Source: Paraburkholderia nodosa (GTDB taxonomy: Bacteria; Pseudomonadota; Gammaproteobacteria; Burkholderiales; Burkholderiaceae). From it: DNA of 64,000 bases. Every line of letters starts with the position of its first letter. Within the stretch, counting starts at the first letter, position 1. The notes beneath the pieces were generated by a model, which did no database searches, had not been told where the DNA came from, and was given only the letters and a program-made list of their open reading frames with translations. The DNA lies in NCBI RefSeq assembly GCF_001718195.1, contig NZ_MCNV01000014.1:1-64000 (forward strand), given 5' to 3'. Position numbers and translations under genes: made by a program. This document shows, piece by piece, positions 16,806 through 25,032 of this stretch.

Positions 16806-17773
16806 GCACCTATCCGATCGAAGTCGCGTTTCCCGACATCGCCGTGCACGAGCGCAGCGAGACGGGCATCCCCTATGTGCATACGTTCGACGCGGGCGCG
16901 CCCGGCCCGCACGTGATGATCAATGCGCTCACGCATGGCAACGAGGTGTGCGGCGCGATCGTCGTCGACGCGCTGCTGCACGCGCGGCTGCGGCCACGAC
17001 GCGGCAAGCTCACGCTCGCGTTCGCGAACGTGGAGGCCTACCGCCGCTTCGACCCCGCGCACCCCGACGCGGCGCGTTTCGTCGATCAGGACTTCAACCG
17101 CGTATGGACCGCGCAGGCGCTGGATGACCTCACGCGCGAATCGAACGAACTGCGCCGCGCCCGCGCGATGCGGCCCGTGATCGACGACGTCGATCTGCTG
17201 CTCGACCTCCATTCGATGCACGAGAGGTGCATGCCGCTCATCGTCGCGGGGCCGCTCGCCAAGGGCGTCGAACTCTCTGCGCGGCTAGGCGCACCGGCCA
17301 CCGTCATTTGCGACGAAGGCCACCCGGAAGGCCGCCGCATGCGCGATTACGAAGGCTTCGGCGACGCCGCGAGCGCGAAGAACGCGCTCTTGATCGAGTG
17401 CGGACAGCATTGGGAAGCAAGCGCCGTGAGCGTGGCGCGCGATGTCACCGCGCGCTTTCTGCTGCTCTCGGGTGTCGTGGAACAAGCGGATCTGCCCGCG
17501 GACTGGCTGCAACCGCTTCCGCCGGAAATGCGCGTGGTGCGCGTGACCGAGCCCGTGGTGGCGAAGAGCATGGACTTCCGCTTCGCTGGCGATTACACGG
17601 GCCTCGAAGTGTTTCCCGAGGCCGGCGCCGTGATCGGCTGGTCCGATGGCGCGCCGGTAGTCACGCCCTACGACGACTGCATCCTCGTGATGCCTTCGCT
17701 GCGCCAGTTGCGCCCGGGCGTGACCGTGGTGCGGCTCGGCAAGATCGAGCAGCGCATCGTTCGGAAGCGCTGA
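16802..17773 (+). CDS. M14-family deacylase, succinylglutamate desuccinylase/aspartoacylase-like
   Basis: 323-residue zinc amidohydrolase that would release an acyl group from an N-acyl amino acid. The predicted zinc ligands are His45 and Glu48 in THGNEVCG and His137 in LLLDLHSMH. The catalytic Glu is likely Glu209 of LLIECGQHW or a nearby residue. Its HGNE motif is closer to AstE/aspartoacylase than to the HGDE of ectoine-pathway DoeB, so it is not simply DoeB. The ATGA overlap with the dehydrogenase shows cotranscription. It faces the minus-strand operon across a 94-base convergent gap. The acyl substrate is unknown. Confidence 0.9.
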   Translation: MSTYPIEVAFPDIAVHERSETGIPYVHTFDAGAPGPHVMINALTHGNEVCGAIVVDALLHARLRPRRGKLTLAFANVEAYRRFDPAHPDAARFVDQDFNRVWTAQALDDLTRESNELRRARAMRPVIDDVDLLLDLHSMHERCMPLIVAGPLAKGVELSARLGAPATVICDEGHPEGRRMRDYEGFGDAASAKNALLIECGQHWEASAVSVARDVTARFLLLSGVVEQADLPADWLQPLPPEMRVVRVTEPVVAKSMDFRFAGDYTGLEVFPEAGAVIGWSDGAPVVTPYDDCILVMPSLRQLRPGVTVVRLGKIEQRIVRKR

Positions 17774-17867
17774 AGCGCCCCTACTCATTACACGCAAAGC
17801 ACGAGGGGAGTCGACAAAATGATGCGCAAGGTCTACGTCATTCTGTGACGCGCGACACAGAAGGCGC

Positions 17868-18230
17868 TCAAGCCGCTTCGAGCGCCCTCGCCTGCTGCAG
17901 GAAGGCGCTGGGCGTCACGCCGCAAAAGCGCTTGAAATGGCGCGCCAGATGACTCTGGTCGAAGAAGCCGACCTGCGTCGCGACCACGGCGCCCGGCACG
18001 CCCGCCAGCAGCAATAGCTGCGCGCGGCGCACGCGCACCTCGCACAGGTACTTGTATGGCGAAAGGCCGACCTGCTCACGAAACACGGTCGCGAATCGCG
18101 AGACGCTTAGCGCCGATACCTCGGCCAGTTCGGCTAGGCTCACGGACTTGTCGAAATTCGCGTCGATATAGGCCAGTGCGTCGCGAAGCGGCGTGACTGG
18201 CGCAGCAACGGATGCATTCGCGTCATGCAT
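17868..18230 (-). CDS. Minimal AraC-family regulator (HTH domain only)
   Basis: 120-residue protein that is essentially only the AraC DNA-binding domain. It has two helix-turn-helix motifs (SLAELAEVSALSVSRFATVFREQVGLSPYKY-type first motif, then VATQVGFFDQSHLARHFKRFCGVTPSAFL). It lacks the N-terminal effector domain seen in most 280-330-residue members, so any signal sensing is absent or supplied by a partner. It is the last gene of the ten-gene operon, with its ATG 2 bases past the stop of the preceding oxidase gene. Autoregulation of the operon is the likely role. Confidence 0.88.
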   Translation of the reverse strand: MHDANASVAAPVTPLRDALAYIDANFDKSVSLAELAEVSALSVSRFATVFREQVGLSPYKYLCEVRVRRAQLLLLAGVPGAVVATQVGFFDQSHLARHFKRFCGVTPSAFLQQARALEAA

Positions 18231-18232
18231 GA

Positions 18233-19402
18233 TCAAGCCTCGCTGGCAGTCGATGTGTGCGCGCTTGCAGCGGGCGCCGCGCGCCCGAAACGCGCAATCG
18301 AAAACGGTTCGAGCGGTATGTCGGTTGCGCCGGCGTCGAGCAGTTCCGCGAGCGTTTCGCCCACGCCTGGCCCGATCTGGAAGCCCGAGCCGCTGAAGCC
18401 GAACGCATAGAAAAGGCCGTCTGTCGTCGAACTCGGGCCAATCACCGGCTCCGAATCTGGCAGGTAGCTTTCCACGCCGCTCCACACGCGGATCACATGC
18501 AGCGGCGCGAGCGCGGGAACCAACCGGCGGAACTGTGCGATCTGCTGCACGGTGTTGCCGGGCAGCACGCCTGCGCGGCGCGTTGCTGCGTCGGCGGGCC
18601 CAGGGGCGCCGCCGCCCAGCACGAGGTTGCCGCGCGGAATCTGCCGGAAGTACACGCTCTCCTCCTTGATCGACGTGTAGACCCCCATCGAATGCATGAA
18701 GCGGTAGGGCACGGGCTCGGTCACGGCCATTTGCGGGCCGCGCGCGACGAGCGGCACCGGCTCGCCGAATTGCGCGGAGAGCGCTCCCGCCCATGCACCG
18801 GCGCAAATCAGCAGTTGCTCCGCGCGCCACACGGCGCCCGTTGCGCTCTCCACGCGAAAGCCGCCCGCTTCCTTTTCCACGCGCACGATCTCGGTGTTCT
18901 CCACGAGATTGGCGCCGAGCCGCGCGGCGGCGCGCCCGAACGCCGGTGCGGCCAGACGCGGATTGGCGTGACCGTCGCGCGGCGAGACGGAGGCGGCCAG
19001 CACCTCGCGGCCCAGGAACGGGAAGCGCTTGAACATCGCGGCGCCTTCGAGCACTTCGAGATCGAGGTCGTACGCACGCGCCTGCCCGGCGTAGCGATGA
19101 AAGTATTCGGCGTCGTGTGCGTGGTAGCACACGCGCGTGTGGCCCGAAGGCAGAAACTCGACATCCTCGCCGAGCAGCGACTGCGCGCGATACCAGATAT
19201 CGAGCGCGCGATTGGACATGGCGAGTTGAGAGAGCGCGCGTCCCTGGCGGCGCACGCCGCCGAAGTTCACGCCGCTAGCCTGCTGGCCCGTGAGCCCGCG
19301 TTCGATCAGGATCACTGAACGCTTGCGGCGGCTCAGGAAGAACGTCGTGGACGTCCCGATGATGCCGCCACCAATCACGATCACATCGGCGCGATCCGTC
19401 AT
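18233..19402 (-). CDS. FAD-dependent oxidoreductase, DAO-type (oxidase beta subunit)
   Basis: 389-residue flavoprotein of the D-amino-acid/glycine oxidase family. The N-terminal FAD motif VIVIGGGIIGTSTTFFLSR and a C-terminal GLFYAFGFSGSGFQIGPGVGE segment bind the flavin. It starts inside the stop of the 491-residue FAD/2Fe-2S subunit (ATGA overlap). With that subunit and the small ferredoxin-like subunit it forms the three-part arrangement seen in opine oxidases, HcnABC and heteromeric D-hydroxyproline dehydrogenase. It would be the amine-oxidising catalytic subunit, acting on an N-substituted or D-amino acid imported by the adjacent ABC transporter. The substrate is not identifiable. Confidence 0.9.
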   Translation of the reverse strand: MTDRADVIVIGGGIIGTSTTFFLSRRKRSVILIERGLTGQQASGVNFGGVRRQGRALSQLAMSNRALDIWYRAQSLLGEDVEFLPSGHTRVCYHAHDAEYFHRYAGQARAYDLDLEVLEGAAMFKRFPFLGREVLAASVSPRDGHANPRLAAPAFGRAAARLGANLVENTEIVRVEKEAGGFRVESATGAVWRAEQLLICAGAWAGALSAQFGEPVPLVARGPQMAVTEPVPYRFMHSMGVYTSIKEESVYFRQIPRGNLVLGGGAPGPADAATRRAGVLPGNTVQQIAQFRRLVPALAPLHVIRVWSGVESYLPDSEPVIGPSSTTDGLFYAFGFSGSGFQIGPGVGETLAELLDAGATDIPLEPFSIARFGRAAPAASAHTSTASEA

Positions 19403-20874
19403 TCGCTGAACTCCTTTGTGCGGCATGCGCCGGGCTGCGTTTGCGCGGCGGGCGCCGCACCGCCCTGCGCTTCGTCGATACCATTCACCGCGGCGCTCAG
19501 CGTCATCGTCAACGGCTTGACCGGCGCCTGACCGCGCAGCCGGCCTACGGCTTCCAGCGGTACACGCGCCTCGGCTGCGATGACTTCGGCCCCGGCGTGC
19601 GCGCAGAAGCGGCCCTGGCAGCGCCCCATCCCCACGCGTGAGAACGCCTTCGCGCGATTCGCTTCGGTAGCGCCCGTCTCGCGCACTACGCGGCGCAATT
19701 CGCCCGCCGTGACGGCTTCGCAGCGGCAGACGACGGTGTCATCAGGCAGCGTCGCCGCGAAATGCGCGGGCCACGGAAATGCCTGGCGCAATCCTTGTGC
19801 AAAGCGCGTGAAGCGTGCGAGTTCGACACGCAGTGTCGCCACTTCGGCAAGTGCTCCTTTCGGTGAGACCGCGCCCGCATCCTGCAACGCCGCCAGAGCG
19901 GCAAGACGGCCCGCACGCTCGGCCGCGTCGGCGCCGCGCACGCGTGCGCCGTCCCCGGCCAGATAGACGCCTGCCACGCTGCTGCGGCCGTCCTGATCGA
20001 CTTCGGGCAGCCATTGCCGCGCGGCTCTATCGAAACGGAACGCGCAACCGGCGAGATCCGCAATTTGCGTTTCGGAGCGCAAGTGATAGCCCAGCGCCAC
20101 GGCGTCGCATGCCACGCGCGCTTCGCCGCCGTTCGCGAGTTTCACGCGAACCGCCGTCACGCCGTGCTCGGGCGAGCCTTCGATCGCGAGCGGCGTCACG
20201 CCCCGATGCATCGGTACCCCCGCGCGGCGCAGCGTGCGCAGGAGCGCCATGCCCTTGCGCAGCGTGGCGGGCACTTGCAGCAAATCGGGCAACGCGCGCA
20301 GGCGCTGGCCGAGCGTGGACGTATCGAGCACCGCGCTCACCGTCGCGCCCGCTTTCACGTACTGGGCGGCGACGAGGTAAAGCAGCGGGCCGGTGCCCAT
20401 CATGACAGTGCGCGCTCCGATGGCGCAGCCCTGCGACTTCAGCGCGACCTGCGCGCCGCCCAGGCTGTATGCGCCCGCCAGATGCCAGCCCGGCACGGGC
20501 ATGAGCCGGTCGGTGGCGCCGCTGCAGACGATCAGCGCGTCGAAGGCCAGCTCGTGGTAGCGTGCGCCGCTCGCGAGATGCACGGACTTCGGCCCGACGT
20601 TCCAGACGAGCGTGTCAGGCAGATAGTCGATCTGCGAGCGCAGCGCGTCGAAGCCGCGATGCAGCGACGCCGCGCGTTCGGCCTCGGTGCCGTAGAGCGT
20701 TTCGTAGCTGCGCTTGAAACCTTCGGGTTGACGCCGATAAATCTGCCCGCCGTCGCGCCGCCCTTCATCGACGACGACGGGTCGCAGGCCCGCCGCGACC
20801 AGCGTCTGCGCCGCGCGCACGCCCGCCGGTCCCGCGCCGATCACGACGACCTTCAGTTCTGCGCGCGCGGCCAT
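19399..20874 (-). CDS. NAD(P)/FAD oxidoreductase with BFD-like [2Fe-2S] domain (oxidase alpha subunit)
   Basis: 491-residue electron-transfer subunit. The FAD-binding Rossmann motif is VVVIGAGPAGVRAAQTL (9-25) and a second nucleotide site lies near 157-170. The C-terminal BFD-like iron-sulfur domain has cysteines 383, 385, 419 and 424 (VCRCE and GRCQGRFC). This is the HcnB/OoxA/LhpE type of protein. Its start overlaps the end of the small [2Fe-2S] gene by 22 bases and its stop overlaps the DAO-type gene, so stoichiometric expression is expected. It probably relays electrons from the DAO-type subunit to the respiratory chain. Confidence 0.92.
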   Translation of the reverse strand: MAARAELKVVVIGAGPAGVRAAQTLVAAGLRPVVVDEGRRDGGQIYRRQPEGFKRSYETLYGTEAERAASLHRGFDALRSQIDYLPDTLVWNVGPKSVHLASGARYHELAFDALIVCSGATDRLMPVPGWHLAGAYSLGGAQVALKSQGCAIGARTVMMGTGPLLYLVAAQYVKAGATVSAVLDTSTLGQRLRALPDLLQVPATLRKGMALLRTLRRAGVPMHRGVTPLAIEGSPEHGVTAVRVKLANGGEARVACDAVALGYHLRSETQIADLAGCAFRFDRAARQWLPEVDQDGRSSVAGVYLAGDGARVRGADAAERAGRLAALAALQDAGAVSPKGALAEVATLRVELARFTRFAQGLRQAFPWPAHFAATLPDDTVVCRCEAVTAGELRRVVRETGATEANRAKAFSRVGMGRCQGRFCAHAGAEVIAAEARVPLEAVGRLRGQAPVKPLTMTLSAAVNGIDEAQGGAAPAAQTQPGACRTKEFSE

Positions 20875-21173
20875 ACGCCCTCCCCGGCAAGCACGTTGCG
20901 GGTGACGATCGACATGCCCGGCGCCGCGGGTGTCGTGCAGGCGCGCAACCGCTCGCCCTGCGCGGTCCACACCCAGCAGTCCTGGCACGCGCCCATCAGG
21001 CAGAAACCGGCGCGGCGTCCATCGTCGAACTCGCAGTCGCGCAGCGCGTCCTGCGTGGCGAGGAGCGCGACCATCAGCGTGTCGCCCTCGGCGGCCTGCG
21101 CCACGCGGCCGTCGATCTCGATCTCGAAGGTCGGGCGGCCCGCTTCCGCCACTCTCACGAAGCGCGCGCTCAT
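20853..21173 (-). CDS. Small [2Fe-2S]-binding oxidase subunit
   Basis: 106-residue protein with a ferredoxin-like fold. It has cysteines 47, 58, 63, 66 and 79 in the pattern DCEFDDGRRAGFCLMGACQDCWVW...RAC, matching the small subunits of opine oxidase, HcnA and D-hydroxyproline dehydrogenase (LhpF). It is the third component of the heteromeric dehydrogenase encoded with its two flavoprotein neighbours. The ATG overlaps the stop of the ABC ATPase gene (ATGA). That coupling ties the oxidase directly to the transporter. Confidence 0.92.
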   Translation of the reverse strand: MSARFVRVAEAGRPTFEIEIDGRVAQAAEGDTLMVALLATQDALRDCEFDDGRRAGFCLMGACQDCWVWTAQGERLRACTTPAAPGMSIVTRNVLAGEGVWPRAQN

Positions 21174-23035
21174 GCGGCTGCCCTCCCGTTGGATTGCGTC
21201 GCCTGTGCGACTTGTGCAGCCTGTGCGGTCTGCAGCCGTTCCAGTTCCGCCGTCGTGTGATGGCAAAGGATCTGCGCGCCGCTCGGCAAGCGCTTCATCA
21301 CGGGCGCCGACACATTGCACGCGCCATCGATACGCACCGGGCAGCGTGCGCGGAACGCGCACAGCTCGCGTACCTCGGCCGACGCCCCGAGCGGCGGCAG
21401 CGCGGCGCCCGCCAGGGCACGCCGGGCGTCGAGCCAGCCCGGCTGCAGGGCCGGCACCGAATCGACGAGCAACCCCGTGTACGGGTGATAAGGCGGCGCC
21501 TCCAGCACGTCGCGCTGGCCCGCCTCGACACACTGGCCGCCGTACAGCACGACGACGTCGTCGCAGATCGCGCGCACCGTCGAAATATCGTGGCTGATGA
21601 ACATGTACGAGACGCCCAGTTCGCGCCGCAATTCGGCGAGCAGGTCGAGAATCGCGGCGCCAACGACGGTGTCGAGCGCGGACGTCACCTCGTCGCACAG
21701 AATGAGTGCCGGCTCGGCCGCGAGGGCGCGGGCCAGGTTCACGCGCTGCTTCTGGCCGCCCGAGAGGCCGCCCGGCTGACGCTTCGCAATCGATGCGGGC
21801 AGCTTCACGAGGTCCAGTAGTTCGAGCATGCGCTTTTGCGCCCGCGCGCCGCGCAGGCCGTGATAGAAGCACATGGGCCGCGCGAGGATATCGGCAATCG
21901 TGCGGCTCGGGTTGAGCGCCGTGTCGGCGTTCTGGAACACGATCTGGATGCGCCGGTACTGATCGGGCGTGCGCGCCGAAAGCGTCGCGGGCAGCGGCAC
22001 GCCGTCGAGCAGCACCTCGCCGCGCGCGCGCTCGACCAGCCCGGCCACCACGCGCGCGAGCGTCGTCTTGCCCGAGCCCGATTCGCCGATCACGCCCAGT
22101 GCGCTGCCGCGCTCAATCCGCAGGCTCACGTCCTCGAGCACACGCACTGCGGGCACACCGTTCGCATCGACCCGGCCATAGCCCGCGGACAGACCGCGCA
22201 CTTCGAGCAGCGGCACTTCGGCGGCAGGCGGCACGGCGGGCGGACCAGGGTCGGGGCGGCGGCGGGCGGCCAGCAGCGCGCGCGTGTAGTCGTCGGCGGG
22301 GGCGTCGAGCACCTGGAGCGTCGTGCCGTTTTCGCGCACCGCGCCATTGTTCAGGACGACGATGCGATCGGCCATCTGCGCCACGACCGCGAGATCGTGC
22401 GAGACGTACACGGCCGTCGTGCCCAGCTCCTTCACGACCTTGCGGAAGGCCGCGAGCACTTCGATCTGCGTGGTCACGTCGAGCGCCGTGGTGGGCTCGT
22501 CGAACACGACCACGGCGGGGTCGGTGATGAGCGCCATCGCCGCCATCAGCCGCTGCAGCTGGCCGCCGGACACCTGGTGCGGATAGCGCGCGCCGATCGT
22601 CTCGGGCGAAGGCAGCGCGAGCGCCCGGAACAGGCTCACCGCCTTCTCGCGCGCCGCCGCGGGCGACATCAGCTTGTGCAGCAGCGCGGGCTCGGTCACC
22701 TGATCCATGATCGTGCGTGCCGGGTTGAAGCCCGCCGAGGCGCTCTGCGCGACATAAGCCACGGTACGCGCGCGCAGCGCGCGGCGGCCGCGTTCGTCGA
22801 GCGCGAGCACGTCGGTGCCGCCGATCTTCAGGCTGCCGCCCGCAATGGCGCAGCCGTCGCGCGCATGGCCGAGCAGCGAGAGCGCGATGGTGGTCTTGCC
22901 CGAACCGGACTCGCCGATCAGCGCGAGCACTTCGCCCTTCTTCACCGTGAAGTCGACACCCTTGACGATCTCGACGACCGGATCGGGCGCCGCGCCCGCG
23001 ACCACTCTCAGGCCCGTCACTTCGATCATGTTCAT
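21170..23035 (-). CDS. Fused double ATPase of a dipeptide/opine ABC transporter
   Basis: 621-residue protein joining two ABC ATPases (DppD-like then DppF-like). Each half has its own Walker A GESGSGKTT (about 40-48 and 320-330) and signature motif (VSGGQLQRL in the first, LSGGQKQRV in the second). Each also has a Walker B ending DEPTTALD or DEVTSALD. An oligopeptide-transporter C-terminal segment follows the second half (HPYTGLLVDSVPAL, then a Cys-containing region). Such fusions are common for glutathione, peptide and opine importers. It overlaps the permease stop and the [2Fe-2S] subunit start by ATGA. Confidence 0.94.
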   Translation of the reverse strand: MNMIEVTGLRVVAGAAPDPVVEIVKGVDFTVKKGEVLALIGESGSGKTTIALSLLGHARDGCAIAGGSLKIGGTDVLALDERGRRALRARTVAYVAQSASAGFNPARTIMDQVTEPALLHKLMSPAAAREKAVSLFRALALPSPETIGARYPHQVSGGQLQRLMAAMALITDPAVVVFDEPTTALDVTTQIEVLAAFRKVVKELGTTAVYVSHDLAVVAQMADRIVVLNNGAVRENGTTLQVLDAPADDYTRALLAARRRPDPGPPAVPPAAEVPLLEVRGLSAGYGRVDANGVPAVRVLEDVSLRIERGSALGVIGESGSGKTTLARVVAGLVERARGEVLLDGVPLPATLSARTPDQYRRIQIVFQNADTALNPSRTIADILARPMCFYHGLRGARAQKRMLELLDLVKLPASIAKRQPGGLSGGQKQRVNLARALAAEPALILCDEVTSALDTVVGAAILDLLAELRRELGVSYMFISHDISTVRAICDDVVVLYGGQCVEAGQRDVLEAPPYHPYTGLLVDSVPALQPGWLDARRALAGAALPPLGASAEVRELCAFRARCPVRIDGACNVSAPVMKRLPSGAQILCHHTTAELERLQTAQAAQVAQATQSNGRAAA

Positions 23036-23988
23036 TTTCCGCCCCCATGCGCGCGGCCGCCGTGACGGCGCAGGCTGTCGATCAGCAGGTTCACGCCCAC
23101 CGTGAGCGTCGCGATGGCGACGGCCGGCATCAGCACGGCCGGCGCACCTTCCGCGAGGCCGCCGATGTTCTCGCGCACGAGCGAGCCCCAGTCCGCGTCC
23201 GGCGGCTGCACGCCGAGGCCGAGGAACGAGAGGCCGGAGAGCAGCAGCACGATGAACACGAAACGCAGGCCGAAATCGGCGAGCATCGGGTGGATCATGT
23301 TCGGCAGCACTTCCACGCGGGCGATATAGAAGAGCCCTTCGCCGCGCGCTCTGGCGACCTGCACATATTCGAGCGTCATCAGGTTCACGGCCAGCGAGCG
23401 CGAGATACGGAACGCGCCCGGAATATAGGCGAGCGCCGCGACGGTGATGAGCATCGGCACCGACGAGCCGAACGCCGCGATCACGACGAGCGCGAGCACC
23501 TTGCTCGGAATGGAGATCAGTGCGTCGAACAGGCGGCTCAGCACCTCATCGATCCAGCGCGGCGCGACAGCCGCAAGCAGTCCGAAGAATATGCCGATAC
23601 CGCTTGCGAGCAGCGTGGCGGCGAGCGCGAGGCCCACGGTGTACTGCGTGCCGTAGAGCACGCGGCTCAGCATGTCGCGACCCAGGAAATCGGTGCCGAG
23701 CAGATGCGCCGCGCTATACGAGCCGAAGATTTCCGTGGAGGTGATCGCGCCGCCCTTATACGGCGCGACGAGCGGCCCGATGAAGGCTACGCCGAGCCAG
23801 AACACGACGATCGCCAGGCCGATCAGGCCGAGCACCGAGAGGCGCCCGACCATGCGGCGCAGCGGCGAGCGCGGCGGCGTGGGCACGTCGCCCGGCACGT
23901 CCTTGACGGCGTCGGCGGCGGCCCGCTCCTCGCTCTCGCTCGTCGCGTAGAGCACGGTCGCGGCATGGGAAGTGGCGGGTCGGTTCAT
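23032..23988 (-). CDS. ABC transporter permease, DppC-like
   Basis: 318-residue inner-membrane permease. About six membrane segments follow a cytosolic N-terminal tail of about 50 residues. The segment GTDFLGRDMLSRVLYGTQYTVGLAL is the typical OppC/DppC N-terminal element, and the EAA-type loop (YVQVARARGEGLFYIARVEVLPNMIHPML) docks to the ATPase. The start overlaps the DppB-like stop by ATGA, and the stop overlaps the ATPase start. It pairs with the DppB-like permease to form the channel for a peptide-like or opine-like substrate. Confidence 0.94.
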   Translation of the reverse strand: MNRPATSHAATVLYATSESEERAAADAVKDVPGDVPTPPRSPLRRMVGRLSVLGLIGLAIVVFWLGVAFIGPLVAPYKGGAITSTEIFGSYSAAHLLGTDFLGRDMLSRVLYGTQYTVGLALAATLLASGIGIFFGLLAAVAPRWIDEVLSRLFDALISIPSKVLALVVIAAFGSSVPMLITVAALAYIPGAFRISRSLAVNLMTLEYVQVARARGEGLFYIARVEVLPNMIHPMLADFGLRFVFIVLLLSGLSFLGLGVQPPDADWGSLVRENIGGLAEGAPAVLMPAVAIATLTVGVNLLIDSLRRHGGRAHGGGK

Positions 23989-24941
23989 CGTTGACGCAGC
24001 CTCGGGTTGGATACGATTTGACACAGGTCCGCGATCAGCACGAGCACCAGATACGCGGCGCAAAACACCATCACGCAGCCCTGCACGAGCGGCAGATCGC
24101 GGTTCGTCACGGCGTCGACCATCAGGCTCGCGAGGCCCGGATAGTTGAAGATCGACTCCACGATCACCACGCCGCCGAAGAGATACGAGAGGCTCAGCGC
24201 GACGGCATTGGCGATCGGCCCAATCGTGTTCGGCAGCACGTGGCGCAACACGACGCGAGCGGGCGACGCTCCTTTGAGGCGCGCCATTTCCACATAGGGC
24301 GCGCTCAACTGGTCGATCACGGCGGCGCGCGTCATGCGCGCCATCTGCGCGACGATCACGCAGCACAGCGTCATGACCGGCATCGCGTAGATGCGCAACA
24401 GCGTGCCGAACGAGTCCACCTCCGAGAGGTACGAGAGCGCGGGCAGCCAGCGCAGTTTCACCGCGAAGATCAGCACGGCGATGGTGGCGACCAGAAATTC
24501 GGGCACGGCCACGGCGGAGAGCGTGAGCACGTTGAGCACGCGATCGAGCAGCGAGCCGCGGAACACGGCGGAAAAGATGCCGATGGCGAGCGCGAGCGGC
24601 ACCGAAACGAGCGTGGTGAGCCCCGCGAGCACGAGCGAATTCGGCAGGCGCGTGGCGATCAGCTCGCTCACTGGCTGGTTGTTCGACACCGAGGTGCCGA
24701 AGTTGCCGGTCACGGCCTGCAGCAGCCAGTGGACATAGCGCGTGAGCGCGGGCTGGTCGAGGCCGAACTGGTGCCGCAGCGCCGCCACCTGCTCGGGCGT
24801 GGCCGCCTGACCGAGGGCCTGCTGCGCGGCGTCGCCGGGCAAGAGGCCCGTGAGACCGAACACGATTGCCGAGACGATCAGCAACGTGAGCAGTGCGAGA
24901 CCGAGACGCGCGGCAATGAGACGTTGCGCGTGAGCTTTCAT
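23985..24941 (-). CDS. ABC transporter permease, DppB-like
   Basis: 318-residue inner-membrane permease with the DppB/OppB hallmark N-terminus. A first membrane helix (about 13-32) leads to GLLPGDAAQQALGQAATPEQVAALRHQFGLDQPALTRYVHWL, then five further membrane helices. The EAA loop is PYVEMARLKGASPARVVLRHVLPN. A GGAGGCGAC ribosome site precedes the ATG. A 91-base gap separates it from the binding-protein gene upstream, which is often where differential expression of the binding protein is set. Confidence 0.94.
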   Translation of the reverse strand: MKAHAQRLIAARLGLALLTLLIVSAIVFGLTGLLPGDAAQQALGQAATPEQVAALRHQFGLDQPALTRYVHWLLQAVTGNFGTSVSNNQPVSELIATRLPNSLVLAGLTTLVSVPLALAIGIFSAVFRGSLLDRVLNVLTLSAVAVPEFLVATIAVLIFAVKLRWLPALSYLSEVDSFGTLLRIYAMPVMTLCCVIVAQMARMTRAAVIDQLSAPYVEMARLKGASPARVVLRHVLPNTIGPIANAVALSLSYLFGGVVIVESIFNYPGLASLMVDAVTNRDLPLVQGCVMVFCAAYLVLVLIADLCQIVSNPRLRQR

Positions 24942-25032
24942 CGGATGTCGCCTCCCTGAACATCATGAAGCGGGGAATCGGTGGCCGGGGGCCCATCCAG
25001 GCGCACACCGGCCGCACACATCACACCTCGAA

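Noticed and set aside
18233..21173. Hydrogen cyanide synthase HcnABC
   Set aside because: The subunit architecture is similar, but linkage to an importer, aldehyde dehydrogenase and transaminase and the lack of cyanide-specific context favour a catabolic oxidase.
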